In this document: one piece after another, positions 1-8,067 of the stretch
Position numbering within the stretch: position 1 is the first letter of the stretch
Layout of the letters: each line of letters opens with the position of its first letter
Source: Shimia sediminis
GTDB lineage: Bacteria; Pseudomonadota; Alphaproteobacteria; Rhodobacterales; Rhodobacteraceae
Length of the DNA stretch: 64,000 nucleotides
Reading direction: 5' to 3'
Assembly: GCF_003990645.1 (NCBI RefSeq)
Contig: NZ_RYZK01000006.1
Span: forward strand, 124,001 to 188,000
Program-made: the position numbers and the translations under genes
Notes under the pieces: model-generated
Database searches by the model: none
Told to the model about the DNA's origin: nothing
What the model saw: only the letters and a program-made list of their open reading frames with translations

Positions 1-149
1 CCGGCGACGCGCTCAATCGGTACATATTGCCCGACGATCTCGCCAACCTGCGAGGTGACTTTGAACACCTGAAACGCCACAAACGCCAGGATCACCACGG
101 GCACCAGAAAGAAGACGCCCCGGATCATTGTGTTATAAAGAGCTTTCAC
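1..149 (-). CDS. N-terminus of an unrecognised membrane protein (partial, runs off the window)
   Basis: The reverse strand reads open from a GTG at 147-149 to the window edge, giving about 49 residues beginning VKALYNTMIRGVFFLVPVV. Residues 9-27 form a hydrophobic helix (FFLVPVVILAFVAF), followed by a polar stretch ending IERVAG. An internal ATG at 126-128 is an alternative start. The arrangement of a short charged N-terminus, one helix and then a soluble part resembles DUF502-like inner membrane proteins, but the fragment is too short to assign. It lies directly downstream of the tRNA-Arg gene on the same strand. Confidence 0.55.
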   Translation of the reverse strand, partial: MKALYNTMIRGVFFLVPVVILAFVAFQVFKVTSQVGEIVGQYVPIERVA

Positions 150-240
150 CGCCTGTCCCCCAAGCCATTCGACACCGCCATACTGACCCAGAGCAGGTTC
201 TGATCCAAGACCAGAGTAGCGTGTCATCGAAAAAGGGTAC

Positions 241-317
241 TGGCGATCCCGGAAGGACTCGAACCCTCAACCCCCTGATTAGAAGTCAGGTGCTCTATCC
301 AGTTGAGCTACGGGACC
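241..317 (-). tRNA. tRNA-Arg (anticodon TCT)
   Basis: Read on the minus strand, the sequence folds as a standard cloverleaf. A 7-bp acceptor stem (GGTCCCG with CGGGATC, containing one G-U pair) is followed by a D arm around AGCTCAACTGGATAGAGC, an anticodon stem CCTGA/TCAGG enclosing loop CTTCTAA (anticodon TCT), and a T arm with GGTTCGAGTCC. The 3' CCA is encoded (TGG at 241-243 on the plus strand). It decodes AGA, a rare codon in a GC-rich genome. Confidence 0.95.
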
Positions 318-675
318 GCTTGGGGGATTACCTAATCGAAGCCGCAGGTTTTGCCCAGAGGCTTTCTTCGTCAATTTCCGGCAGGACCCGGTCGCGGAAA
401 ACTCGCGTTTCACTGTCGCTCAGCACCTCAATGCGCCATCACAGCACCATCCGGCTTTGGGCCAGCGGTATGTGGTCAATCACCTGGCGCTGCCCCTGTT
501 ATCCTCAGGCGGTTTGGCGCCTCGCATCTGTGCAGCGGACGCGCCCTTGTTCGATGTACCTGACTGACCCGCGGTCCGGACGCTTGCCGTCGGAACGGCC
601 CGGCGCGACTCACGGGCCAAAACAACAAGGCCCACCTGTTGGCGGGCCTTCCCTTCACCGAAATCAAAGCGGTGA
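318..675. other. Intergenic region without a supported gene
   Basis: The 358 bp between the tRNA and the NDUFS4-like gene hold only the terminator at 627-650. Short open frames here on both strands lack ribosome-binding sites and protein-like composition, and one on the plus strand runs straight through the tRNA, so I treat them as chance. Confidence 0.6.
627..650 (-). terminator. Rho-independent terminator of the NDUFS4-like gene
   Basis: The minus strand shows a stem AAGGCCCGCC / GGTGGGCCTT with loop AACA, followed by GTTGTTTT. It lies 26 bp past the stop codon of the gene ending at 676. Confidence 0.8.
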
Positions 676-987
676 TTAGTGCGTCCAGGGCCCCTTGCGG
701 CTGGTGGCAAAGTTCTCACCATAGCCACCGGCGCGGATGTTGGGCTTGCGCTTGTTTGGGTCCATCACCTGCGCTTCGATGCCTTTGTCCTTGGCATACT
801 CCATCGCCGCTTCCTTGGTGGCAAAGCGCATCTTGACCTGGCTTTGCGTATCACCCGAGCCGGTCCAGCCCATCAACGGATCAACTTCGCGCGCCTCTGC
901 AGCGACGTATTCCAGAACCCAGATCTTGGTCTTGCCCTGACCTGACGTCATGGCGTTGCGGGCGGGCTGATAAATGCGGGCGATCAT
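676..987 (-). CDS. ETC complex I subunit, NDUFS4-like accessory protein
   Basis: The 103-residue protein matches the NDUFS4 / ETC complex I conserved-region family (PF04800). It starts MIARIYQPARNAMTSGQGKT, carries the family's W-x-L-E-Y segment near residues 23-27 (IWVLEYVAAEAR), then DPLMGWTGSGDT and the helix FATKEAAMEYAKDKG. In mitochondria and alphaproteobacteria this accessory subunit sits on the peripheral arm of NADH:ubiquinone oxidoreductase near the N module. The gene stands alone, away from any nuo operon, as is usual for this subunit in the group. A good ribosome-binding site (AAGGAG) precedes the ATG, and a terminator follows at 627-650. A 13-bp palindrome (GGTCTCGGAGACC, 1000-1012) lies just upstream of the ribosome-binding site. 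Confidence 0.9.
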   Translation of the reverse strand: MIARIYQPARNAMTSGQGKTKIWVLEYVAAEAREVDPLMGWTGSGDTQSQVKMRFATKEAAMEYAKDKGIEAQVMDPNKRKPNIRAGGYGENFATSRKGPWTH

Positions 988-1444
988 GGCAATCTCCTTG
1001 GTCTCGGAGACCTTATCCGGGATTCACCCTGTCCGGGCAAGGGCTCAGTGACAAAATGCTGGCGTTTTGACTGGGAAAAAGTGCCGCAAGCAGCCTTGGC
1101 GACCAAACAAACCACGGGGAGCGAGGGGTGTAAGTGCGGCCCAGTCAGCCGCCAAGTCTGCTGCTTGCACAGGAAAGATACTGAGCAATTGTTTTAAATA
1201 GCAAGCGCGCAAGTACATTTATTTCGCAACTGCCAAATTTTCTTTCCGAAAATTTCCCAACCGGACAGATTGCTTGACCAATTTTGAATGTTTACGCAAC
1301 GGAAGCTGTTATTATCAACAGTCAGTATGCCCGATACGGCCCAATTCTCTTGACCCTAGGTCAAGGAGATTCGGTGCGTTAACCTTCTGCACTGCAGAAA
1401 TCTCATCGCCCGGGACATTCGGATTTGGGCCAAAACCGGCGCGA
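988..1444. other. Long intergenic region with an AT-rich core and one palindrome
   Basis: No gene is supported in these 457 bp. Positions about 1180-1320 are clearly richer in A/T than the surroundings, as expected of a promoter region or a small RNA gene. A palindrome, CTTGACC-CTA-GGTCAAG, occupies 1349-1365. The region would contain the promoter of the NDUFS4-like gene, whose ATG is at 985-987. I could not identify a specific sRNA. Confidence 0.5.
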
Positions 1445-1729
1445 TCAGGGCAGTTTCCAAACCCGGTCCCGCCCGTCCGACGTGGTGACCACAACCGCGC
1501 GTCCGTCATCCGAAAAACCCGCATTGATCTGGCCAAAATGTGACCAGCGGATCGTCACCTCTTTCTTCAGCACCACGCGGCCCTGTGCGTCGCGCACGCG
1601 AATGTCCTGAGACGTGGACCCCTCGTGGTCTCCGGTGACCTCATGGCGTCTCTGGCGCTTTTCAAGCACCAATCCACCATGTTCGCCGCACCTCTGCCAG
1701 GAACGCTCTGATGCAGTCTTGTCGGCCAT
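1445..1729 (-). CDS. Hypothetical protein, 94 aa
   Basis: I do not recognise this protein. It is hydrophilic, with no signal peptide or membrane helix. The second half reads as beta-strand-rich ([18 protein letters not shown], then [20 protein letters not shown]), like a single beta-propeller blade or a small beta-sandwich. The ATG at 1727-1729 has AGGAG 15 bases upstream, a loose spacing. It is transcribed away from uvrB. The 5' region of the frame is less protein-like than the 3' region, so the true start may be downstream. Confidence 0.5.
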   Translation of the reverse strand: MADKTASERSWQRCGEHGGLVLEKRQRRHEVTGDHEGSTSQDIRVRDAQGRVVLKKEVTIRWSHFGQINAGFSDDGRAVVVTTSDGRDRVWKLP

Positions 1730-1836
1730 GCCAATTATCCCCCTCTCCTGACTACCACAGTCAGCAGCATCGCCAAACAGGGCTTGAACAAGAACAAAAA
1801 GAGATCAAATCTAGGGCAACCAAAGGAATCCCCCCG

Positions 1837-4023
1837 ATGCCGCATGTTCACACCGACACGTCATTGCCCATGACCCAGCCGATCCCGGCCCGCCCCAAGC
1901 TGGAAGGCGGCAAGCGGTTCGTCATGGAAACCGAATTCGAGCCCGCAGGCGATCAGCCCACCGCCATCGCCGAACTTGCCCAGGCCATCAACGAAGGCGA
2001 GCGTAATCAGGTCCTGCTTGGTGCCACCGGTACGGGCAAGACCTTTACCATGGCCAAGGTTATCGAAGAGACCCAGCGCCCCGCCATCATCCTCGCCCCC
2101 AACAAGACCCTGGCGGCCCAGCTTTATGGCGAGATGAAGGGGTTCTTTCCTGACAACGCCGTCGAATACTTTGTCAGCTTCTACGACTACTACCAGCCCG
2201 AAGCCTACGTCCCGCGCTCGGACACCTATATCGAGAAAGAAAGCCAGATCAACGAACAGATCGACCGCATGCGCCACTCGGCCACGCGGGCGCTTTTGGA
2301 GCGTGACGACGTGATCATCGTCGCCTCGGTGTCCTGCATCTACGGCATCGGCTCGGTCGAGACCTACTCGGCGATGACACAGGATCTTGAGGTCGGCAAA
2401 GAGTACGACCAGCGCGCCATCATGGCCGAACTGGTCTCGCAACAATACCGCCGCAATGATCAGGCCTTCCAGCGCGGCTCGTTCCGGGTGCGCGGCGACA
2501 GTCTCGAAATCTTCCCCGCCCACCTCGAAGACCGCGCCTGGAAGCTGTCGTTCTTTGGCGAAGAGCTCGAAGCCATCACCGAATTCGATCCCCTCACCGG
2601 CGAGCGCACCGGCACGATGGAGAAAATCCGCGTCTACGCCAACTCGCACTATGTGACGCCCAAGCCGACGCTCAATCAGGCGGTGATTTCCATCAAAGAA
2701 GAACTGCGCCAGCGCCTCGACATCCTTGTCAGCGAAGCCAAGCTGCTCGAGGCCCAGCGCCTGGAACAGCGCTGCAACTTCGACATCGAGATGCTCGAGG
2801 CCACCGGCCACTGCAACGGCATCGAAAACTACTCGCGCTACCTCACCGGCCGCGCCCCGGGTGAGCCGCCCCCCACCCTGTTCGAATTCATCCCCGACAA
2901 CGCGATTGTCTTTGCCGATGAATGCCACGTCTCCGTCCCCCAGATCGGCGGCATGTACAAGGGCGACCACCGCCGCAAATTCACCCTCGCCGAACATGGC
3001 TTCCGCCTGCCCTCCTGCATGGACAACCGCCCCCTCAAGTTTGAGGAATGGGATGCCATGCGCCCGCAGTCCGTCTTTGTCAGCGCCACCCCCGCCAAAT
3101 GGGAGCTGGAACAGGCCGGCGGCGTCTTCACCGAACAGGTGATCCGCCCCACCGGCCTCCTCGACCCACAGGTCGAAATCCGCCCCGTTGACATGCAGGT
3201 CGACGACCTCCTCGACGAGGTGCGCAAGATGGCCGATCAGGGCTTCCGCACGCTGGTCACCACCCTCACCAAACGCATGGCCGAGGATCTCACCGAATAC
3301 CTGCACGAACAGGGCATCCGCGTGCGCTACATGCACTCGGACATCGACACGCTGGAACGCATCGAAATCCTGCGCGACCTGCGCCTCGGGGCGTTTGACG
3401 TGCTGGTCGGCATCAACCTGTTGCGCGAAGGTCTCGACATCCCCGAATGCGGGCTTGTCGCCATTCTGGATGCGGATAAAGAGGGCTTCCTGCGCTCTGA
3501 AACCTCGCTCATTCAGACCATCGGCCGCGCCGCCCGCAACGCCGAAGGCCGCGTCATCATGTACGCCGACCGCATCACCGGCTCGATGGAGCGCGCGCTG
3601 AACGAAACCGACCGCCGCCGCGCCCGCCAGATCGCCTATAACGAGGAACACGGCATCACGCCCGAGACCGTGAAAAAGAACGTCGAAGACGTGCTGGCCG
3701 GTCTCTACAAGGGCGACACCGACATGAACCGCGTCACCGCCCAGGTCGAAAAACCCCTGCACGGCGCCAATCTCGAAGCCGTCCTCGACGGCCTCCGCGC
3801 CGACATGCGCAAAGCGGCAGAGAACCTGGAGTTCGAAGAAGCCGCCCGCCTGCGGGACGAGGTCAAACGACTGGAAGCGGTCGATCTGGTGGTCGCCGAC
3901 GACCCCATGGCCCGGCAATATGCGGTTCAGGCCGCAAGTGACGCCGCGAAGAAGGCCAGTGGCCGATCGTCAGCCGGACGGGCTGGGCAGCGTGGGGGGA
4001 ATGTGAAGAGGCGGGGGCGGTAA
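1837..4023 (+). CDS. uvrB: Excinuclease ABC subunit B (UvrB)
   Basis: UvrB is the damage-verifying helicase-like subunit of nucleotide excision repair; it receives the lesion from UvrA and recruits UvrC. The 728-residue protein shows the Walker A motif GATGTGKT (62-69), the family's beta-hairpin entrance YYQPEAY (118-124), a DECH Walker B box, the C-terminal helicase motifs ([18 protein letters not shown]) and a C-terminal UVR segment at about 646-680. Length fits the family. The open frame continues 126 bp upstream, but AAAGGAA before the ATG at 1837 and the start [13 protein letters not shown], typical of the group's UvrB proteins, favour this start. I looked for an alphaproteobacterial LexA box (GTTC-N7-GTTC) upstream and found none. 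Confidence 0.97.
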   Translation: MPHVHTDTSLPMTQPIPARPKLEGGKRFVMETEFEPAGDQPTAIAELAQAINEGERNQVLLGATGTGKTFTMAKVIEETQRPAIILAPNKTLAAQLYGEMKGFFPDNAVEYFVSFYDYYQPEAYVPRSDTYIEKESQINEQIDRMRHSATRALLERDDVIIVASVSCIYGIGSVETYSAMTQDLEVGKEYDQRAIMAELVSQQYRRNDQAFQRGSFRVRGDSLEIFPAHLEDRAWKLSFFGEELEAITEFDPLTGERTGTMEKIRVYANSHYVTPKPTLNQAVISIKEELRQRLDILVSEAKLLEAQRLEQRCNFDIEMLEATGHCNGIENYSRYLTGRAPGEPPPTLFEFIPDNAIVFADECHVSVPQIGGMYKGDHRRKFTLAEHGFRLPSCMDNRPLKFEEWDAMRPQSVFVSATPAKWELEQAGGVFTEQVIRPTGLLDPQVEIRPVDMQVDDLLDEVRKMADQGFRTLVTTLTKRMAEDLTEYLHEQGIRVRYMHSDIDTLERIEILRDLRLGAFDVLVGINLLREGLDIPECGLVAILDADKEGFLRSETSLIQTIGRAARNAEGRVIMYADRITGSMERALNETDRRRARQIAYNEEHGITPETVKKNVEDVLAGLYKGDTDMNRVTAQVEKPLHGANLEAVLDGLRADMRKAAENLEFEEAARLRDEVKRLEAVDLVVADDPMARQYAVQAASDAAKKASGRSSAGRAGQRGGNVKRRGR

Positions 4024-4136
4024 TTTCACAATGGTCCTTTTCGCGACCTAGCAAAGTGCCAAGATCGAAAATATTGCCAAATGACCACTCTTGGTGTAAC
4101 TAAATCCCACAACCACCACCCAAAGGAGAGTGTAAG

Positions 4137-4358
4137 TTGACGTCTGACGACACACATTTTGACCACGAAGTAGAAGAATCGGATCTTCTCATAGCAGAGT
4201 TCTCGAAAGGTGAACCTGCTGCCGCCATTTACTATGTCTGGTGCGACTATGAGAAGAAACGCATTGGAGGGTACAGTGGGGATTTGACGGTGATTAATAA
4301 CCGCGCCAGCCATCACTCTCGGACATATGGTCATAACACCACAGTTTATAGAAAGTGA
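4137..4358 (+). CDS. Hypothetical protein, 73 aa, TTG start
   Basis: I do not recognise this protein. It is acidic at the N-terminus (SDDTHFDHEVEESD) and then reads YYVWCDYEKKRIGGYSGDL. The TTG start is supported by a strong AAAGGAG eight bases upstream (4122-4128) and no better ATG exists. Base composition is visibly richer in A/T than uvrB before it. It may form an operon with the next gene, which starts 9 bp downstream. It could also be a fragment of a longer protein. Confidence 0.5.
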   Translation: MTSDDTHFDHEVEESDLLIAEFSKGEPAAAIYYVWCDYEKKRIGGYSGDLTVINNRASHHSRTYGHNTTVYRK

Positions 4359-4367
4359 GTTTTTAGA

Positions 4368-4724
4368 GTGGCAGTCGTAAAGCTCTCTTTAGTCGTTGTG
4401 ATCGCACTGGGTGTTTCAGCGGCCAGATCGGCTTCGGCTGAGCAATTAGTCTTTGAACGAATCTGGGAGGGTTATTGTAGCAGCTACAGTGAGTACAATG
4501 GGCCTGCAACTTCATCCGATTGTGAAAGTCTATCTCGCGCAAAGGTGCCAGGTGGATGGATCCTAGTTTTTAGGCAGCATTCCAGTAAGGGAGACATAGA
4601 ATTTGCGGAAGACACACCTCGGGGTTCAATGGCTTTGGGGATGGGGAAATCGCTAGGAGTTGGGATTGGCATGACGTTTCTACCAGATCCACAGCATGAG
4701 TGGGTAGTGACGCCAATTCAGTAG
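4368..4724 (+). CDS. Putative secreted hypothetical protein, 118 aa
   Basis: The protein begins with a typical Sec signal peptide (VKLSLVVVIALGVSAARSASA) with likely cleavage after ASA, followed by EQLVFERIWEGYC. Two further cysteines (SDCES and the earlier YCSS) could form a disulfide in the periplasm. The middle reads GGWILVFRQHSSKGD and the end is glycine-rich (GMGKSLGVGIGMTF). The start is GTG at 4368 without a strong ribosome-binding site; it lies 9 bp after the preceding small gene, so coupling is possible. Composition is AT-rich like that gene. No family is recognised. Confidence 0.55.
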   Translation: MAVVKLSLVVVIALGVSAARSASAEQLVFERIWEGYCSSYSEYNGPATSSDCESLSRAKVPGGWILVFRQHSSKGDIEFAEDTPRGSMALGMGKSLGVGIGMTFLPDPQHEWVVTPIQ

Positions 4725-4918
4725 TTTTTGAATGTCTCCACGGAGTCAATTTCGCGGGGAAATGTGCCTCCTAGCAGTTTCCAACCCACTTCCTCACGCA
4801 ACCCGTGAACTATCCCAACACTATGGCTCACTCGAACTTACCCGCCTGAGACAACAGAGAGCACCGCCATCGCCTCGACCCTCGCCTGACCACCCCACCA
4901 CCACCGGTGCACATGAAT

Positions 4919-4936
4919 GAGCACCCTACGGTGCTC
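4919..4936. repeat. Perfect inverted repeat upstream of a secreted-protein gene
   Basis: GAGCACC-CTAC-GGTGCTC forms a 7-bp stem with a 4-base loop, 35 bp before the ATG of the next gene. No T-tract follows, so it is more likely a 5' UTR hairpin or a regulatory site than a terminator. Confidence 0.45.
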
Positions 4937-4970
4937 GACATCTCCCCGCACCACCCTATCCTCCCTCTCC

Positions 4971-5399
4971 ATGCGCACCTTGCTCCTCGCCCTCACCCTC
5001 ACAACCCCGGCCCATGCGTGGCAGGCCACCGTGGGCGAAATTTGCACCCTCTCTCACGACACCGACGCGGCACTCATCCACCTGACCTACGACCCCACAA
5101 AACCGCTCTACACCCTCGCCATCACCCGCAAGGACACGCCGTGGCGGCCCTCGGACTGGTTCGCCATGCACTTCCTCGGCGGGCAAGAGATCACCATCTC
5201 CACCCAGCGCCACGCGCTTTCGGACAACACCCAAACCCTGCACGTTGCTGACAGCGGTTTTGGCAATGTGCTCGACGGCCTTGCCCGCAACACCACCGCC
5301 CGCGCCTTTACCGACAGCCAGCAGGTCACCCTGCCCCTCATCGGTGCCGCCCCCGAGGTGAAAAAGTTCCGCGATTGCGCCGGGGCCGCCCTGTCCTGA
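4971..5399 (+). CDS. Putative secreted hypothetical protein, 142 aa
   Basis: From the ATG at 4971 the protein starts with a short signal peptide (MRTLLLALTLTTPAHA, cleavage after AHA). The mature part begins WQATVGEICTLSHDTDAALI and ends VKKFRDCAGAALS. Two cysteines (ICTL and RDCAG) could pair in the periplasm. The frame is open 54 bp further upstream, but those codons give no signal-like sequence and run through the hairpin at 4919-4936. The pattern of a small beta-rich secreted protein with an N- and a C-terminal cysteine is common in Rhodobacteraceae; the function is unknown. Confidence 0.6.
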   Translation: MRTLLLALTLTTPAHAWQATVGEICTLSHDTDAALIHLTYDPTKPLYTLAITRKDTPWRPSDWFAMHFLGGQEITISTQRHALSDNTQTLHVADSGFGNVLDGLARNTTARAFTDSQQVTLPLIGAAPEVKKFRDCAGAALS

Positions 5400-5443
5400 A
5401 ACATGCGTTCGACAAGCCTGTGCACATCCCCTAACCTGCGCCC

Positions 5444-5707
5444 ATGCGTATTGCCGTTTTTCTCCTCGCCCTCGCTTATGTCGCCCTGTTTGGCTGGACA
5501 TGGATCACCACGCTCAATGGCGGAGGCGATGCGGCGGGGCGCGGCATGGCCCTGGGCTTCATTGCCATCGGCGCCGGTGCCTCGGCGGTTTTCCTGATCC
5601 CGGCGCTGGGTCTGGCCATGCTCGACAGGCTGCCGAAATTCGCGCTTGGCCTCGCGCTCGCCCCGGCGGTACTGTTGGCTCTGGTCTTTGCCACGGGCAT
5701 GGTCTGA
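5444..5707 (+). CDS. Small membrane protein, 87 aa
   Basis: The protein is almost wholly hydrophobic, with three predicted membrane helices: MRIAVFLLALAYVALFGWTW, then about residues 34-56 (GMALGFIAIGAGASAVFLIPAL), and about 66-87 (ALGLALAPAVLLALVFATGMV). No family is recognised. It follows the secreted-protein gene by 44 bp on the same strand and may be cotranscribed. Confidence 0.6.
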   Translation: MRIAVFLLALAYVALFGWTWITTLNGGGDAAGRGMALGFIAIGAGASAVFLIPALGLAMLDRLPKFALGLALAPAVLLALVFATGMV

Positions 5708-5783
5708 GGCACCGGATGGAGACCACCCCACCCGCTCAAAAAATGTTAACCCTTTGTTAATAAACAAGGTTTCGCGGCGAAAC

Positions 5784-6599
5784 CTATTGCGCCAGCCCCA
5801 AGTCCTCGAGGTACTTCACGCTCTGCACCACCCGGTCGAAGTCATTGATCTCCACGATCAGATGCGGGTCAGCCTTGGTTCCGGCAATCGCCTCCATCAC
5901 CGCAAGCCAGGGGATGTTCCCCGCCCCCAGATGCCAGTGCCGGTCGGCGTACCCATCCGTGTCCTGCAAATGCACATGCGCCAGCTTGTCGCCCGCCAGC
6001 GCAATAAAGCGATCCGGCGGCGGTGCGCCCTGAATGTGATGCGCCCAGTTGGCGTGGCCTGTGTCGACAGACAGCCGCAAGGCCGGGCTGTCAGCGGCCT
6101 CGACCACCATCATACGGTCGCGGGGGTCACAATCCTTGATGTTCTCCAGAACCAGGGTAACCCCTTGATCTTCCGCACGTTTCAACGCAGGCGCAAGGGT
6201 TTTCACAATCGCCGCAGCGCGGTTCTCCCGCCCCTTGGCGCGCTGATCCAGATTGTCCCGATCCCAAGGGTCAAACGATGAATGGATCACCATCTGCACC
6301 GCACCCAGGGCATCGCAGACATCCAACGCCTGCTCCATCCGGGCCTGCACAATGGCCTGAATATCGCGGTCGGCAGTGTGCAATTCGAACCCCGAAAACG
6401 GCCCGTGAATGCCCAGCCGCCCGTCCCAGCCGTCCAGCTTTTGGCGGGCCATATCCACAAAGACATCCGGGTTGCGCAGGATGTCCGCCATGGCAAACTC
6501 CGGCAGCTCCAGATCGCGGTTCTTCTCGAACAGCCAATCGCGGTGCCGGTCCAGGTCCAACACCGTCAATTGCGCGCCGACTACAGGTAGTTCGCTCAT
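5784..6599 (-). CDS. Sugar phosphate isomerase/epimerase-like TIM-barrel protein
   Basis: The 271-residue protein fits the xylose-isomerase-like TIM barrel / AP endonuclease family 2 fold. Metal-binding and active-site positions typical of the fold are visible: IHGPF near residue 64, VIHSSFDPWD, the glutamate in LVLENIKD, the histidine in SVDTGHANW, HVHLQDTDG, and the glutamate in LIVEINDFD. Members isomerise or epimerise sugars or inositols; the substrate cannot be read from the sequence. The start is the ATG at 6597-6599; a GTG immediately before it is an alternative. It is the last gene of a minus-strand run that includes two universal stress proteins. Confidence 0.75.
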   Translation of the reverse strand: MSELPVVGAQLTVLDLDRHRDWLFEKNRDLELPEFAMADILRNPDVFVDMARQKLDGWDGRLGIHGPFSGFELHTADRDIQAIVQARMEQALDVCDALGAVQMVIHSSFDPWDRDNLDQRAKGRENRAAAIVKTLAPALKRAEDQGVTLVLENIKDCDPRDRMMVVEAADSPALRLSVDTGHANWAHHIQGAPPPDRFIALAGDKLAHVHLQDTDGYADRHWHLGAGNIPWLAVMEAIAGTKADPHLIVEINDFDRVVQSVKYLEDLGLAQ

Positions 6600-6620
6600 C
6601 ACACCCCCTGAAATCTGCCC

Positions 6621-7130
6621 CTAGCGCGGGATCGCCGTGGCGTATTTGGAAACCAGGTCGGCAATGGGCTTGAAGTATCTCTGCTCGGCAGACGAACCGC
6701 CACGCAGGATCTGTTCGGCCTTGGCCACGTTGTCCTGATAGATTTGCCCGGCTTCGGGCAGGCTCTCGGCTGTCACCGGTTTCAACCGAAAGCCGCCAGC
6801 CTTGATCTTGTCGCCGTTGCGATCGGTGTTGCTGCGTACAAAATTGTAGAGGTTGCGCCCCACTCGGGTCAGCGCCACCTCGGCCTCCCAATAGCCCGCA
6901 TTGCTGCCCAGCTGCCGCGAGGCGTTGCGATAGACCTGCTGGAAGCAATCCGGACGATAGACCACATCAACCTTTGAACAGGCGTCCAGCCCCGGTCCCA
7001 TGATCTCGGTCACCTGGCTGGTCTGGGCGTCAGACAGCCCCATGCCGTCTCCTTGGGCAATCACGCTACTGGATGTAGCGATCAGGGCCACCAAAGCAGC
7101 CCCGTGCAATGATTTTTTCGCGAATTTCAA
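6621..7130 (-). CDS. Putative secreted hypothetical protein, 169 aa
   Basis: A signal peptide is clear (MKFAKKSLHGAALVALIATS, cleavage near VIAQ-GDG). The mature protein is helical and charged and contains two cysteines (DACSKV and PDCFQQVY) close together, a possible disulfide. I do not recognise the family. It lies between the universal stress protein genes and the isomerase-like gene, 12 bp and 21 bp from them, so it is probably cotranscribed. Confidence 0.65.
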   Translation of the reverse strand: MKFAKKSLHGAALVALIATSSSVIAQGDGMGLSDAQTSQVTEIMGPGLDACSKVDVVYRPDCFQQVYRNASRQLGSNAGYWEAEVALTRVGRNLYNFVRSNTDRNGDKIKAGGFRLKPVTAESLPEAGQIYQDNVAKAEQILRGGSSAEQRYFKPIADLVSKYATAIPR

Positions 7131-7142
7131 GCGCGCGTCTCC

Positions 7143-7550
7143 TTACCTCAAAACATGCACCGCGCACTGGGCGTGGCGCACCACACGGCTTGCCGTCGAC
7201 CCGAGGAAATAATTGCTGAGATCAGGTCGGTGCGAAGCCATTACAATGCAGTCAACACCGTGATCCTCGGCCCAGTCAAGGATGGTCCGACCGGAATGCC
7301 CGGAAACCACGGCGACGTCAACGTCACCTGCATTGTCCAGCTCGTCATGCAAACCGCCTTCGACCGCCTTGATGTTCTTTTCAATCTGACCTTCGGGCAG
7401 TTGTTGCACGATGTATTCCGGGATCGCCTCGACCACGGTCAGTGCGGTGATTTTTGCCCCCTCATCCGCCAACAGGCGGGCCACGGTCAGGGCTTTTTCG
7501 GTTTCCGGATCGTGGTCAGAGGCCACGGGAATCAAAATGTTCTTGTACAT
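7143..7550 (-). CDS. Universal stress protein, UspA family (second copy)
   Basis: This 135-residue protein is a single Usp domain: MYKNILIPVASDHD at the N-terminus, then a central GHSGRTILDWAEDHGVDCIVM and the C-terminal SNYFLGSTASRVVRHAQC. The last segment corresponds to the ATP-binding loop of the family (G-S/T-A followed by V-x-x-x-A-x-C-x-V). It is a close paralogue of the upstream gene, with the same length and the same VRHAQC-VHVLR ending. The start at 7550 has GGAGAG six bases upstream. The two genes are 23 bp apart. Confidence 0.9.
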   Translation of the reverse strand: MYKNILIPVASDHDPETEKALTVARLLADEGAKITALTVVEAIPEYIVQQLPEGQIEKNIKAVEGGLHDELDNAGDVDVAVVSGHSGRTILDWAEDHGVDCIVMASHRPDLSNYFLGSTASRVVRHAQCAVHVLR

Positions 7551-7573
7551 CTTTCTCTCCTTTCGCCGCGCCC

Positions 7574-7981
7574 TTAGCGCAGCACATGAACCGAGCATTG
7601 CGCGTGCCGCACCACCTGTGCGGCCGTGCTGCCCAGAAAATAGTCCTGAAGGCCGGGCCGGTGCGAGGCGATCACGATCAGATCCGCGCCGTTCTGTTCT
7701 GCCCAATCAAGGATAGTGCGACCCGAGTGACCTTCAACCACCAGGGCCCTCGCGCCCTCAACATCTTGCACCATATCGCTTAACGACGCGGTAATTGCCC
7801 TTTTGGCTTCGTCGTGAAAGCCCTCGGGCACGTAATTCACCGCATAGGCGGGAATTTGCTCCATCACATGCAGCAAGGTGATTTGCCCGCCCTGGGCGAT
7901 CAGCTTCTTGGCAACCGATACCGATTGCGGTGCGTTTCGGTCGTCCTCAAAAGACACCGGAACAAGGATATGTTTATACAT
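7574..7981 (-). CDS. Universal stress protein, UspA family (first copy)
   Basis: This is a single Usp domain of 135 residues starting MYKHILVPVSFEDD, with GHSGRTILDWAEQNGADLIV and the nucleotide-loop region DYFLGSTAAQVVRHAQC. The ATG at 7979-7981 follows a perfect AGGAGG six bases upstream. It heads a minus-strand run with the second usp, a secreted protein and a sugar isomerase-like gene. An FNR-like box lies about 60 bp upstream at 8035-8048, with TAGGAT placed where a class II -10 element would be, so induction under low oxygen is plausible. Usp proteins of this type help cells survive growth arrest and oxygen limitation. Confidence 0.9.
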   Translation of the reverse strand: MYKHILVPVSFEDDRNAPQSVSVAKKLIAQGGQITLLHVMEQIPAYAVNYVPEGFHDEAKRAITASLSDMVQDVEGARALVVEGHSGRTILDWAEQNGADLIVIASHRPGLQDYFLGSTAAQVVRHAQCSVHVLR

Positions 7982-8034
7982 CAAAAGCCTCCTGACACTT
8001 GGGGGTATCCTAGGGTCAGTTGCGCGGCCGGGCC

Positions 8035-8048
8035 TTGATTCAGGTCAG
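8035..8048 (-). promoter_or_regulatory. FNR/CRP-family-like binding site upstream of the usp pair
   Basis: The plus strand reads TTGAT-TCAG-GTCAG, eight of ten fixed positions of the FNR consensus TTGAT-N4-ATCAA. On the minus strand its centre is about 60 bp before the usp ATG, and TAGGAT (four of six to the -10 consensus) begins about 30 bases downstream of the centre, the geometry of a class II FNR-activated promoter. Confidence 0.45.
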
Positions 8049-8067
8049 ACCGCAGAGGCAGATCAGC

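Noticed and set aside
128-679. 183-codon plus-strand open frame
   Set aside because: It runs through the tRNA-Arg gene and the terminator at 627-650 and has no ribosome-binding site.
1730-1836. LexA (SOS) box before uvrB
   Set aside because: GAAC occurs twice but only 2 bp apart; no GTTC-N7-GTTC or GAAC-N7-GAAC is present.
1861-3918. Long antisense open frame (685 codons) opposite uvrB
   Set aside because: It is the mirror of a strongly conserved GC-rich gene; the translation has no recognisable domain and is biased by codon structure of uvrB.
5746-5760. TTAA-N7-TTAA, a full match to the CtrA consensus
   Set aside because: It lies between the ends of two convergent genes, not near a start codon, and about one such match is expected by chance in a window of this size.
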